A DNA stretch of 64,000 nt, taken from assembly GCF_001997345.1 (NCBI RefSeq), contig NZ_CP019606.1, positions 496,001-560,000 of the forward strand, given 5' to 3'. The position numbers were made by a program, and so were the translations under genes. This stretch comes from Tessaracoccus aquimaris. GTDB lineage: Bacteria; Actinomycetota; Actinomycetes; Propionibacteriales; Propionibacteriaceae. Positions 1 through 10,000 of the stretch are shown one piece after another; positions within the stretch are counted from its first letter, which is position 1; each line of letters opens with the position of its first letter. The notes beneath the pieces were generated by a model that did no database searches, was not told where the DNA came from, and worked only from the letters and a program-made list of their open reading frames with translations.

Positions 1-38
1 TCGAGGACACGTTCCTGTCCTTGGAACTCGTGCGCTGA
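1..38 (+). CDS. C-terminal tail of an unidentified protein (partial)
   Basis: An open frame enters from the left edge and ends at a TGA at 36-38, giving the last residues EDTFLSLELVR. The LEDxFL-like ending resembles the C-terminus of ABC-transporter ATPases; the ATPase at 61634-62560 has LEDAYLAL near its own end. That is only a resemblance over a dozen residues. A hairpin 65 bases downstream fits the end of a transcription unit. The product cannot be named. Confidence 0.3.
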   Translation, partial: EDTFLSLELVR

Positions 39-103
39 GCGTGCACCTGTGGGTCTGGTCTCCCCGGGCTTCTCCGGTCTGATCCGGACATGCGCTCTAT
101 GCC

Positions 104-145
104 AAGAAGCCCTGACTAGGCATCCGGGCCGAATCAGGGCTTCTT
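104..145. terminator. Hairpin between upstream gene and tRNAs
   Basis: A perfect 12-bp inverted repeat (AAGAAGCCCTGA at 104-115, TCAGGGCTTCTT at 134-145) with an 18-base loop. It lies between the end of the left-edge gene and the 3' end of the leftward tRNA-Pro, so it could end transcription from either side. No long T-run follows on either strand. Confidence 0.6.
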
Positions 146-151
146 CATGTG

Positions 152-224
152 TCGGGGCGACAGGACTCGAACCTGCGGTCTCCTGCTCCCAAAGCAGGCG
201 CGCTAGCCACTACGCTACGCCCCG
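152..224 (-). tRNA. tRNA-Pro (anticodon UGG)
   Basis: The minus strand folds as a complete cloverleaf. The 7-bp acceptor stem is CGGGGCG/CGCCCCG. The anticodon stem CCTGC/GCAGG encloses the loop TTTGGGA, which gives anticodon TGG. The T-arm contains GGTTCGAGTCC and the discriminator base is A. The 3' CCA is not encoded; CAC follows. Upstream on the same strand lies tRNA-Gly, about 50 bases away, so the two are probably co-transcribed. Confidence 0.95.
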
Positions 225-276
225 TGGTGCGGCGGAGGCCCGTCAAACGGTGTCTGACAAGGCCTTCGGCGCATCG

Positions 277-347
277 AGCGGATGACGGGAATCGAACCCG
301 CGTAGCTAGTTTGGAAGACTAGGGCTCTACCATTGAGCTACATCCGC
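277..347 (-). tRNA. tRNA-Gly (anticodon UCC)
   Basis: A minus-strand cloverleaf with acceptor stem GCGGATG/CATCCGC and D-arm AGCTCAATGGTAGAGC. The anticodon stem CTAGT/ACTAG encloses CTTCCAA (anticodon TCC), and the T-arm is GGGTTCGATTCCC. The discriminator base is T and CCA is not encoded. It is followed leftward by tRNA-Pro. Confidence 0.95.
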
Positions 348-406
348 AGAACCGCGGATCAGTGTATCAGCGATCCGCCGCATCCTCATTTTCTGAGTCC
401 GGGCCC

Positions 407-1300
407 TCAGTTGAGGCCCAGGAAGTCGCGGATCTGGGGGAGTTGCCGCATCGCCTGACGGCGGCCCGCGTCGAAGACGCCGCGCAGCCTCGTGAGGTCC
501 CGCTCCGAGTTCTTGATCGGCATCTCGTCGGGGAAGATCAGGAACGCGCGACCCTCGCGTTCCAGGTCGAGCAGATCGTCGAGGCTCCTGTTGTAGTTGG
601 CGGGTCGTTCCAGGATCCCCCGGGCGACCGCCGGGTATCTGCGGAACAGCGACCGGTACGCCGAGGACAGCCTCGACGTGCGCTTTCGGTAGCCGCGCTC
701 CCGCGTCATCACCACGAGGAACCGCTCGAAGCCCGCCTCCTTGGCCGCGTCGTGCGCGAAGCCGCCGGTCGGGCCGAGGGCGCCGTCACAGTAGTCGACC
801 CCGTCGATGGTGGTCAGCGGCATCAGGAGCGGCATCGTCGACGACGCCCGGACACGCTTCATCAACGCGGGTAGTTCTGCGACGTCGTCGCGGCCCCAGT
901 AGACCATCTCGCCGTCCTCGCACCGGTACGCGCCGAGCGCCAGGCGTGCCGGGTTGGCCGAGAACGCGTCGAAGTCGAACGGCATCGCCTGATGCGGCAG
1001 CGCCGTCTGCTCGTAGATCCACTCGGCGTTGAACATGCCCTTGCCCTGCAGCCAGGTGCGCCAGTCGCCGAACTCGGGCTCGGCTGCGAAGTCGACGAAG
1101 GAGCGCTCCGCGCGGGCGGGGTCGCGCGAGACATAGTTGGCAAGGCAACTCGTGCCCGCGGAGATTCCCCCCACCCAGTCGGCATGGATCCCTGCCTCCA
1201 GGAGCGTCACGAGCACCCCTGATGAGAAGGAGCCCCGCATGCCGCCACCCTCGAAGATGAGGGCCGTGTCAGTCACGTTGTTCGTCACTTCGGTCGTCAC
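407..1300 (-). CDS. Patatin-like phospholipase family protein (YjjU type)
   Basis: Predicted cytoplasmic serine lipase/acyl hydrolase using a Ser-Asp dyad. The oxyanion-hole motif EGGGMRG is at residues 17-23. The nucleophile elbow is GISAG with Ser47. The dyad aspartate is in DGA (Asp172), where many patatins have DGG. The C-terminal part with VVMTRERGYRKR resembles E. coli YjjU and its DUF6363 tail. I chose the GTG at 1300: a minus-strand TAGCAT box lies 8 bases upstream (1309-1314), giving a leaderless start and 297 residues. An ATG at 1324 would add eight residues. The gene is divergent from tig. The natural lipid substrate is unknown. Confidence 0.85.
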   Translation of the reverse strand: MTTEVTNNVTDTALIFEGGGMRGSFSSGVLVTLLEAGIHADWVGGISAGTSCLANYVSRDPARAERSFVDFAAEPEFGDWRTWLQGKGMFNAEWIYEQTALPHQAMPFDFDAFSANPARLALGAYRCEDGEMVYWGRDDVAELPALMKRVRASSTMPLLMPLTTIDGVDYCDGALGPTGGFAHDAAKEAGFERFLVVMTRERGYRKRTSRLSSAYRSLFRRYPAVARGILERPANYNRSLDDLLDLEREGRAFLIFPDEMPIKNSERDLTRLRGVFDAGRRQAMRQLPQIRDFLGLN

Positions 1301-1367
1301 GCCAGCCCATGCTACGACCGCCATGGGCGCACGGTGGACAAGGGGCGCGGTGTACTCGGCCGCGCGA

Positions 1368-1396
1368 TTGGTCGCTGGCGCACGGGCGGATAGACT
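1368..1396 (+). promoter_or_regulatory. Promoter of tig
   Basis: TTGGTC (1368-1373), a 17-bp spacer, then TAGACT (1391-1396): a good housekeeping sigma-type promoter. The expected transcript starts near 1403 with a leader of about 30 bases carrying AGGAG at 1421-1425. Confidence 0.75.
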
Positions 1397-1432
1397 GGCC
1401 CGCGAACCTTTTCAAACTTCAGGAGTCCATTC

Positions 1433-2827
1433 GTGCCTAGCACCGTTGAGAAGCTGAGCCCGACGCGGGTCAAGCTCACCGTCGAGATCCCGTTTGCCGA
1501 CCTTCAGCCCTACCTCGATAAGGCCTACAAGGAGATCGCCGAGCAGGTCAACATTCCCGGTTTCCGCAAGGGCAAGGTGCCTTCGTCGGTCATCGATCAG
1601 CGCTTCGGCCGCGGCGTCGTGCTGCAGGAGGCCATCAACGAGGCCATTCCGGTCGCCTACAACGAGGCGATCGACGGGGCAAAGGTGTGGCCGATGGCTC
1701 AGCCTGAGGTCGACGTCACCAAGCTTGAGGACAAGGAACTCGTCGAGTTCACCGCAGAGGTCGACGTGCGTCCCGAGGTGAAGCTCCCCGACTTCAAGAA
1801 GGTCAAGGTCACCGTCGACGCGCCCGAGTCGGCCGACGACTTCACCAACGAGCGCCTCGAGCTGCTCCGCGAGCGCTTCGCCACCACCAACGAGGTCGAC
1901 CGCGCGGCCAAGGACGGCGACGTCCTCAGCCTCGACCTGGTCGCCACCCAGGACGGCGAGGTGCTGCCCGACGCGACCGCCGACGGCATCGCCTACAAGG
2001 TCGGCCAGGAGCGCAACATGCTCGAGGGCCTCGACGAGGCCGTCACCGGCCTGAAGGCCGGCGAGTCGAAGAAGTTCACCTCGACGCTGGTCGGTGGCCA
2101 GTTCCGCGGCCAGGAGGCCGACATCGAGGTCACCGTGCAGTCGGTCTCCGAGCAGGAGTTGCCCGCCCTCGACGACGACTTCGCCCAGATGATCTCCGAG
2201 TTCGACACCGTCGAGGAGATGAAGGAGGACCTGCAGAAGGCCGCCGAGCAGCAGGTCAAGACCGAGCAGCTCGCCAACGCCCGCGACAAGGTCCTCGAGG
2301 CCGTCGTCGAGAAGACGAAGTTCGACCTCCCCGAGGCAGTCCTGAACGGTGAGAAGGAGGCGCGCCGCGCCGACATCGAGCGTCAGCTCGCCCAGGGCGG
2401 CCTGACCGTCGAGGCCTACCTCGAGCAGGCCGAGGACGAGGACGCCGAGACCGCAGAGGAGTTCTGGGCCTCGATCGACGAGCGCTCCGAGCAGGCCCTG
2501 CGCGCCCAGGTCATCCTCGACGTGTTCGCCGACGAGAACAAGATCGACGTCTCGCAGCAGGAGCTGACCGAGCTGATCTTCCGTCGCGCCCAGCAGAACG
2601 GTTCCTCGCCCCAGGACGAGATCAACCACATGATGGAGCACAACCACATGCCCGAGTGGATGCAGGAGATCCGCCGCGGCAAGGCGCTGGCCGACATCTG
2701 CGCCGCCGCGACCGTCACCGACACCGACGGCAACGCCGTCGACACCTCGCTCCCCACACCGGAGACCGCAGAGGATGTCGCCGATGAGGTTGAGGCCGAG
2801 GAGGCCGAAGAGGCAAAGGTCGACTGA
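1433..2827 (+). CDS. tig: Trigger factor, ribosome-associated chaperone/PPIase
   Basis: Binds the ribosome at the exit tunnel and shields nascent chains. It also has peptidyl-prolyl isomerase activity. The ribosome-docking signature GFRKGKVP is at residues 43-50. An FKBP-type domain follows at about 150-240 (DGDVLSLDL...GLKAGESKKF). A helical C-terminal cradle domain and an acidic, glutamate-rich tail complete the 464 residues, normal for actinobacteria. The start is GTG at 1433, supported by AGGAG 8 bases upstream and by the promoter at 1368-1396. A strong hairpin terminator follows. The gene leads the conserved tig-clpP1-clpP2-clpX neighbourhood, here interrupted by an AI-2E-type permease gene. 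Confidence 0.97.
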   Translation: MPSTVEKLSPTRVKLTVEIPFADLQPYLDKAYKEIAEQVNIPGFRKGKVPSSVIDQRFGRGVVLQEAINEAIPVAYNEAIDGAKVWPMAQPEVDVTKLEDKELVEFTAEVDVRPEVKLPDFKKVKVTVDAPESADDFTNERLELLRERFATTNEVDRAAKDGDVLSLDLVATQDGEVLPDATADGIAYKVGQERNMLEGLDEAVTGLKAGESKKFTSTLVGGQFRGQEADIEVTVQSVSEQELPALDDDFAQMISEFDTVEEMKEDLQKAAEQQVKTEQLANARDKVLEAVVEKTKFDLPEAVLNGEKEARRADIERQLAQGGLTVEAYLEQAEDEDAETAEEFWASIDERSEQALRAQVILDVFADENKIDVSQQELTELIFRRAQQNGSSPQDEINHMMEHNHMPEWMQEIRRGKALADICAAATVTDTDGNAVDTSLPTPETAEDVADEVEAEEAEEAKVD

Positions 2828-2844
2828 TCCGATCAGCCATCCGG

Positions 2845-2885
2845 AGGCCGCCGTCTGTTCCCGACACTGGAACGACGGCGGCCTT
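2845..2885 (+). terminator. Terminator after tig
   Basis: A GC-rich stem (AGGCCGCCGTC paired with GACGGCGGCCT, extended by TTCC/GGAA) follows the tig stop by about 18 bases. It separates tig from the next gene's own promoter. Confidence 0.75.
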
Positions 2886-2903
2886 CGTCGTGCATTCGGG
2901 GGA

Positions 2904-2909
2904 TAGACT
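2904..2909 (+). promoter_or_regulatory. -10 box of the AI-2E-type permease gene
   Basis: TAGACT lies inside GGATAGACT, the same extended -10 sequence found before tig. No convincing -35 is seen. It gives a leader of about 20 bases with GAGGAGG before the GTG at 2934. Confidence 0.55.
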
Positions 2910-2933
2910 CGGCGCCGCACGAGGAGGACGACC

Positions 2934-4160
2934 GTGAGCCAAGAGCACGAAGAAGCACCAGAGGTCGACCGGACGACGGTCGAGTCGGGCCAAGCCCCGC
3001 AACGCGCCGAGGCGGCCACGGTCGCCGAGCCCGAAGAGGCGCCCCAGTCGGAGGCACAGCCGCGCGCGCACCGGCACGACGAGACCCCGCCGCAGGACGT
3101 CGGCGCAGAGGGCGTGCTCCGCCCCGGCCTGCCGCGGCTCGGCATGGTCGCAGTCGTCGTGGCGGCCATCGCCGTGTCGCTGTGGCTGCTGCAGAGTCTC
3201 TCGAGCACGGTCGCACCGATGTTCCTTGCGCTCAACCTGTTGATCGCCGCCTACCCGATCTACACCGGTCTCACCCGGATCAAGGCCCCGAAGATCCTGG
3301 CCGCCGTCGTGACGATGCTTGCCGTCTTCGTCCTGCTGATGCTCGGCATCGGCGCGATCGTGTGGTCCGTGACACAGGTCGTGACGGTGCTGACGCAGTA
3401 CAGCGACCAGTTCGTCTCGATGTACACCTCGGCGATCGACTGGCTGGCCCAGTTCGGGCTGGACCAGGAGGGTCTGCTCAACTCGCTGAAGACGATCTCC
3501 CCGTCGTCCGTGATCGACTTCGCGGGCGGCATCCTTTCCAGCACCTCCGCCGCCAGCGGCATCGTTGCGGTGATGGTCGTCGGGGTCGTGTTCATGACAA
3601 TGGACATCCCCTCGATGCAGGAGCGGCTCGGCATCACGCACCGCCAGCACCCCGGCCTCACCGATTCGCTGTCGGCCGTGACGAGCGGTGTGCGTCGCTA
3701 CTGGGTCGTCACCACGCTGTTCGGCCTGATCGTCGCCCTCATCAACGGCGGCATCATCGCGGTGCTGGGCGTGTCTCTCCCGCTGGTGTGGATCGTGCTG
3801 ACGTTCATCACCAACTACATCCCCAACATCGGCTTCGTGATCGGCCTGGTGCCGCCCGCCCTGCTCGCGCTCGTCGAGAAGGGGCCGGTGACGGCGCTGA
3901 TGGTGGTGATCGCATTCAGCGTGGTGAACTTCATCCTGCAGTCCCTGATCCAGCCCAAGTTCACCGGCGACGCCGTCGGCATCACCCCGGTGATCTCCTT
4001 CATCTCACTTCTCGTGTGGGCCTGGGTGTTCGGGCCGCTCGGCGCCCTGATCGCGCTGCCCGCGACCCTCACCGTCAAGGCACTGCTGATCGATCCCGAC
4101 CCGAAGCTGCGCTGGGTCAACGCGTTCATCAGCAACGACCCGAAGACGGCAGAGGGCTGA
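2934..4160 (+). CDS. AI-2E family transporter (PerM/YdbI-like membrane protein)
   Basis: Polytopic membrane protein of the AI-2E/UPF0118 exporter-like family. Members have been tied to autoinducer-2 export, Na+/H+ exchange or other efflux, so the substrate here is unknown. The first 60 residues are a charged, Ala/Pro/Glu-rich cytoplasmic tail. About eight hydrophobic segments follow, beginning near residue 67. The conserved C-terminal region of the family is present (NYIPNIGFVIG, then LIQPKFTGDAVGITPVISFI, then GPLGALIALP). Length is 408 residues. The GTG start has a strong GAGGAGG site. The gene sits between tig and clpP1, which are neighbours in many bacteria. The clpP1 control region begins directly after its stop codon. 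Confidence 0.88.
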   Translation: MSQEHEEAPEVDRTTVESGQAPQRAEAATVAEPEEAPQSEAQPRAHRHDETPPQDVGAEGVLRPGLPRLGMVAVVVAAIAVSLWLLQSLSSTVAPMFLALNLLIAAYPIYTGLTRIKAPKILAAVVTMLAVFVLLMLGIGAIVWSVTQVVTVLTQYSDQFVSMYTSAIDWLAQFGLDQEGLLNSLKTISPSSVIDFAGGILSSTSAASGIVAVMVVGVVFMTMDIPSMQERLGITHRQHPGLTDSLSAVTSGVRRYWVVTTLFGLIVALINGGIIAVLGVSLPLVWIVLTFITNYIPNIGFVIGLVPPALLALVEKGPVTALMVVIAFSVVNFILQSLIQPKFTGDAVGITPVISFISLLVWAWVFGPLGALIALPATLTVKALLIDPDPKLRWVNAFISNDPKTAEG

Positions 4161-4164
4161 GGCG

Positions 4165-4182
4165 TTCACGCCTCCGGCGAAC
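4165..4182 (+). promoter_or_regulatory. Candidate ClgR activator box upstream of clpP1P2
   Basis: TTCACGCCTCCGGCGAAC carries the CGC-N5-GCG core and flanking bases of the ClgR operator known from Corynebacterium and Streptomyces clp genes. It matches my recollection of the degenerate 18-base consensus at all but one position. Its centre is about 58 bases upstream of the predicted clpP1 start point, a usual activator position. ClgR itself is not in this window. Confidence 0.55.
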
Positions 4183-4197
4183 TTGGCGACCACCTGC

Positions 4198-4225
4198 TTG
4201 GGCGCTTGCAATTAGCCGGTAGGTT
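4198..4225 (+). promoter_or_regulatory. Promoter of the clpP1-clpP2 operon (leaderless)
   Basis: TTGGGC (4198-4203), 16 bp, TAGGTT (4220-4225). Only six bases separate the -10 box from the GTG start at 4232, and there is no Shine-Dalgarno sequence, so the mRNA is probably leaderless. Confidence 0.6.
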
Positions 4226-4231
4226 AGTGGG

Positions 4232-4858
4232 GTGACTCAGACTCCAATTGACGCAACCCGCATGGCCGGTCCGGGGGCCTCCGGGCTCGGCATGACCGAC
4301 AACGTCTACGCGTCCCTGCTGGCGAACCGGATCATCTTCCTCGGCTCCGAGGTGAAGGATGAGAACGCCAACGCCATCTGCGCGCAGATGCTTCTGCTGA
4401 ACGCGGAAGACCCCGAGAAGGACATCTACCTCTACATCAACTCGCCCGGCGGCTCCGTCGACTCCGGCATGGCCATCTTCGACACCATGCAGTGGATCAG
4501 TAACGACGTGGCGACCGTCGCGATGGGCCTCGCGGCCTCGATGGGCCAGTTCCTGCTCTCCGCAGGCACCCCCGGCAAGCGCTTCGCCCTCCCGCACAGC
4601 CGCATCATGATGCACCAGCCCTCGGGCGGCCTCGGCGGCACCGCCTCCGACATCCGCATCCAGGCCGAGCAGTCCCTGCACATCAAGAAGACGATGGCCG
4701 AGCTGATCGCCAAGCACACCGGACAGACCATCGATCAGATCGAGGCCGACTCTGACCGCGACCGGTGGTTCACCGCCGAGCAGGCACTCGAGTACGGATT
4801 CATCGACCACGTCTTCGAGCGCGCGTCCCAGATCAAGTCGGAGGCTCCGAACCAGTGA
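4232..4858 (+). CDS. clpP1: ATP-dependent Clp protease proteolytic subunit ClpP1
   Basis: Serine peptidase subunit that assembles into heptameric rings and, in actinobacteria, forms a mixed ClpP1P2 barrel fed by ClpX or ClpC. Catalytic triad: Ser103 in GLAASMGQ, His128 in SRIMMHQP, Asp177 in DRDRWF. The oligomerisation and substrate-groove motif [11 protein letters not shown] is present. Length 208 residues. The GTG start at 4232 sits six bases after a -10 box with no ribosome binding site. The stop codon overlaps the clpP2 start by one base (TGATG), so the subunits are translationally coupled in about equal amounts. The upstream ClgR-like box predicts induction by misfolded-protein stress. 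Confidence 0.96.
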   Translation: MTQTPIDATRMAGPGASGLGMTDNVYASLLANRIIFLGSEVKDENANAICAQMLLLNAEDPEKDIYLYINSPGGSVDSGMAIFDTMQWISNDVATVAMGLAASMGQFLLSAGTPGKRFALPHSRIMMHQPSGGLGGTASDIRIQAEQSLHIKKTMAELIAKHTGQTIDQIEADSDRDRWFTAEQALEYGFIDHVFERASQIKSEAPNQ

Positions 4859-5508
4859 TGATCAACACCAGCACCCTGCCGCAGGGCACCGCCCCCGCAG
4901 GCATGGACATGAACTACTACATCCCGCAGTGGGAGGAGCGCACCAGCTACGGCGTGCGCCGCGTCGATCCGTACACGAAGCTGTTCGAGGACCGGATCAT
5001 CTTCCTCGGCACCCCGATCAACGACGAGGTCGCCAACGCCGTGATGGCACAGCTGCTGTGCCTGCAGTCGATGGACCCCGAGCGTCAGATCTCGATGTAC
5101 ATCAACTCGCCCGGCGGCTCGTTCACGGCCCTGACGGCCATCTACGACACGATGCGCTACATCAAGCCCGACATCCAGACGGTCTGCCTCGGCCAGGCCG
5201 CCTCCGCAGCGGCCGTCATCCTGGCGGCGGGCACCAAGGGCAAGCGCCTCGCGCTGCCGAACTCGCGCATCCTGATCCACCAGCCGGCCACTGAGGGCGG
5301 CTACGGGCAGTCCTCCGACCTGGAGATCCAGGCAAGGGAGATCCTGCGCATCCGCTCCCTCATGGAGGAGATGCTCGCCAACGACACCGGCCAGGACGTC
5401 GCAAAGGTGAGCAAGGACATCGAACGCGACAAGTTCCTCACCGCCCAGGAGGCCGTCGAGTACGGCATCGTCGACGACATCCTTCCTTCCTTGAAGGAAC
5501 TGGACTGA
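4858..5508 (+). CDS. clpP2: ATP-dependent Clp protease proteolytic subunit ClpP2
   Basis: Second Clp peptidase subunit, paralogous to ClpP1. Catalytic residues are Ser116 (GQAASAAAV), His141 (SRILIHQP) and Asp191 (ERDKF). At 216 residues it has the longer N-terminus usual for ClpP2. In mycobacteria ClpP2 is the ring that docks the ATPase; that assignment is carried over from the family. The ATG at 4858 overlaps the clpP1 stop, so initiation is probably coupled. A strong terminator follows, so clpX is a separate transcription unit. Confidence 0.96.
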   Translation: MINTSTLPQGTAPAGMDMNYYIPQWEERTSYGVRRVDPYTKLFEDRIIFLGTPINDEVANAVMAQLLCLQSMDPERQISMYINSPGGSFTALTAIYDTMRYIKPDIQTVCLGQAASAAAVILAAGTKGKRLALPNSRILIHQPATEGGYGQSSDLEIQAREILRIRSLMEEMLANDTGQDVAKVSKDIERDKFLTAQEAVEYGIVDDILPSLKELD

Positions 5509-5515
5509 GCCAACC

Positions 5516-5553
5516 GAAGGCGCCGTTCCCCAGCACCTGGGGGCGGCGCCTTC
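5516..5553 (+). terminator. Terminator after clpP2
   Basis: GAAGGCGCCG and CGGCGCCTTC form a perfect 10-bp stem, extended by CCCC/GGGG around a short loop, eight bases after the clpP2 stop. Confidence 0.85.
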
Positions 5554-5679
5554 GGGCTATCTCAACCCCTGGTTGAGGGCCCGACAGGTCGGCTGGGAGT
5601 GTCGCCAGACGCCTGACCCGGCCGCGGGTAGGGTGTGAGATGAACAGCAGATGACAACTTTTTTGAGGGGGTGGACGGC

Positions 5680-6962
<1,283 letters not shown>

Positions 6963-7017
6963 CGCCCGCCCGCGGCCGCCCATTCCGAGGGCGCCGATGA
7001 CTGCTTTCCGAGCGCGG

Positions 7018-7023
7018 TAGGCT
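7018..7023 (+). promoter_or_regulatory. -10 box, leaderless start of the tricorn-like peptidase
   Basis: TAGGCT ends seven bases before the ATG at 7031. No ribosome binding site is present. The -35 region is not recognisable. Confidence 0.5.
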
Positions 7024-7030
7024 CACCCCC

Positions 7031-10000
7031 ATGGCCTATCTGCGTTACCCCCATCTGCACGGAACCGACGTCGTCTTCGTGGCCGATGACGATCTGTGGC
7101 TGGCGTCGCTCGACGGCGGCCGCGCCTCCCGGCTCACGTTCGGTGAGGTCGCCGCCCGCAGTCCGCGCTTCTCGCCCGACGGCTCCCGGGTCGCGTTCGT
7201 CTCGGCCTCCGGCGGCGGAAACGACGCCTACGTCGTCGACCTCGACGGCACCACCACCCGGCTGACCTGGCTGAGCGCCCGCAGACTGCAGATCTCGGGC
7301 TGGCTGGATGACGAGCACATCCTGATCGCCTCCGATCATCAGGGCGTGCACCGCATCGACGCCTCCATGTACTCGCTGTCGCTCTCTGGTGACCTGCAGC
7401 GGCTGCCCTACGGCGTCGCCACCTCCGCAGCGGTCGACAAGAAGGGGCGCGTCGCCGTCGCCACCGCAAACTTCCGCGACCCGTCCGGCTGGAAGCGCTA
7501 CCGGGGCGGCATGGCCACCCGGCTGTACGTCTCCAACGGCAAGGGCGACTGGACGCGGATCCTGCCGCAGGAGGAGGCGAGCCTCTTCGGGCCGACGTGG
7601 GTCGGTGACCGGATCGTGTTCACCTCCGACCTCGGCACCGGCCCCGACGTGCAGGCCCAGGTGTGGTCGGTGAACGCCTCGGGCAAGGACCTGCGCCAAC
7701 ACACCTCGCACACCGAGGCCGAGGGCTACGTGCGCGACGCCGCGAGCGACGGCAAGGGCATCGTCTACCACGCCCACGGCCGGCTCTACTGGCTCGCCAG
7801 CCTCAAGGCAGAGCCTCAGCGCCTCGACATCCAGGTGCCCGTCGGCGAGCCGAGGCCGGTCATCCTGGCCCCGACCGACCGTCTGGAACAGGTCGTGCCC
7901 GACCAGGGCGCCGACGGCTCCCTGCTGGAATGGCGCGGCGCCGCCTACTTCCTGACGCACCGCGGCGGCCCCGCCCGCGCACTCGCCGACCAGCCGGGCG
8001 TGCGGGTCCGCGAGCCCCGCTTCCTCGGCACCACAGGCAAGGCCGTGTGGGTGAGCGACGCCGAGGGCGACGACTGCCTCGAGATCCGCCAACTCGACGG
8101 CGACAAGGCCCCACGCAGGATGGCCGCAGGCCGGATCGGGCGCGTCCTCGCGCTCGAACCCAACAAGGCGGGCACCAAGATCGCGATCGGCAGCCACGAC
8201 GGCGCGATCCACCTCGTCGACGTGGCCCGCGCCTCCGTGAAGAAGATCGGCGTCTCCGAGGGTGGCGAGCCGACCGGCTTCGCCTGGTCCCCCGACGGCC
8301 GCTACCTGGTGTGGCGGCAGGCGATCGCCAACGAGGGGACGCTCGGCCGCCTCGTCGGCTACGACCTGACCGCGGACAAGGCGTTCACACTCACCCGCGG
8401 CCAGTTCAACGACTTCTCGCCGGTGTTCACCCCCGACGGCAAGCACCTCTGCTTCCTGTCGAGCCGCACCATCGACCCCAGCTACGACGAACTCACCTTC
8501 GACCTGTCGTTCAGCAATACCGTCCGACCCTGGCTCGCCCCGCTCAGCGCAAGCGAGCCAGCCCCGTTCGGCCCGGCTGCCGACGGCTGGCCCATCAGCG
8601 AACCCGCCGACCGTGACGACGCGAAGGCCGAGGAGAAGACGGACAAGCCAGAGGGGGAGGCCAAGGACGAGGTCGCCGTCGAGTTCGACATCGACGGCTT
8701 CGAGGACCGGATGGTGTCCTTCCCGGTGCCGTCCGGACGCTACGCGTCGTTGCAGGCGACCAAGGACGGCCTTGTGTGGGTGTCGCTGAAGTCGGCTGGC
8801 GAGTTGGGCGCGGTCCGCGCGGGCGTCGAGGGCGAGGTCAAGGATCAGATCGAGCACTTCTCGTTCAAGTCGCGCAAGGTCTCGGTGGTCGTCGACGCCG
8901 CCGACGGCGCCGCCGTCTCCGGGGACGGGGAGCGGCTCCTCGTCCGCAACGGCGAGGACCTGTGGGTGCAGTCCGCCGAGCAGGCCCCGGGCGACGACGA
9001 CGACGCCAAGACCCACGTCGACCTCTCGCGGCTCCGTCGCGAACTGTCGCCGCGGGCCGAATGGCGCCAGATGTACGCCGAGAACGCCCGCATCATGCGC
9101 GACCACTACTGGCGAGACGACTTCGACGGCACCGACTGGGCCGCCGTCGTGGCGCGCTACGCGCCGCTGGTTGAGCAGATCGCCACGCACGACGACCTCG
9201 TCGACGTGCTGTGGGAGACGGTCGGCGAACTGAACACCTCGCACGCCTACGTGTCGCCGCCCGCGTCGCACGACGACGCGCCGCGGGTCGGCTTCCTCGG
9301 GGCCGAATACCGCCGCAACGGCAAGCGCGAGATCGTCATCTCCCGTGTGCTGCGCGGCGAGAACTCCGACCCCGGCGCCCGCGCGCCGCTGCGTGCGGCG
9401 GGGGTGGCCGCGGAGGCTGGTGACGTGATCGTCGCCGTGGACGGCAAGCCGACCGGAGACGTGCCCGACCTGGGCGAACTGCTGCTCGGATCGGCGGAGA
9501 AGGTCGTCGAACTGACGCTCGCCCGCGGAAGGCAGAAGCGTCGCGTCGCCGTCGTGCCCGCCGCGAACGAGTCGGCCATGCGCTACCACGAGTGGGTCGC
9601 CGGGCGCGTCGACTACGTGGAGAAGCACTCCGGTGGCCGCCTTGGCTACGTGCACGTGCCGGACATGGTGGCCAGCGGCTGGGCCGAGTTCCAGCGCCTC
9701 GTCGACGCGGCAATGCGGCACGAAGGCGTGATCGTGGACGTGCGCTTCAACGCCGGAGGACACACCTCCGAGCTGATCCTCGAGCGGATCGCCCGCCGCG
9801 CGATCGGCTGGTCCGGGGCGCGCCACATGGGCGTGCTCGGCACCTACCCGTCGCAGGCAAGGCGCGGCCCCGTGGTCTTCGTCACCAACCCCTATGCGGG
9901 CTCCGACGGTGACATCGTCACGGCCGCTGCCCAGAACATGGGCCTCGGCCTGGTCGTCGGCGAGCGGAGTTGGGGCGGCGTGGTCGGCATCGACGGCCGG

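Noticed and set aside
362..874. 170-codon forward frame over the patatin-like gene
   Set aside because: Arg/Val/Glu-rich shadow frame; the reverse strand has GGGMRG, GISAG and DGA in the correct order.
1412..3235. 607-codon open frame antisense to tig
   Set aside because: Leu/Val/Gly/Asp repeats mirror the third-position GC bias of tig on the other strand. It has no domain, and its end crosses the tig promoter.
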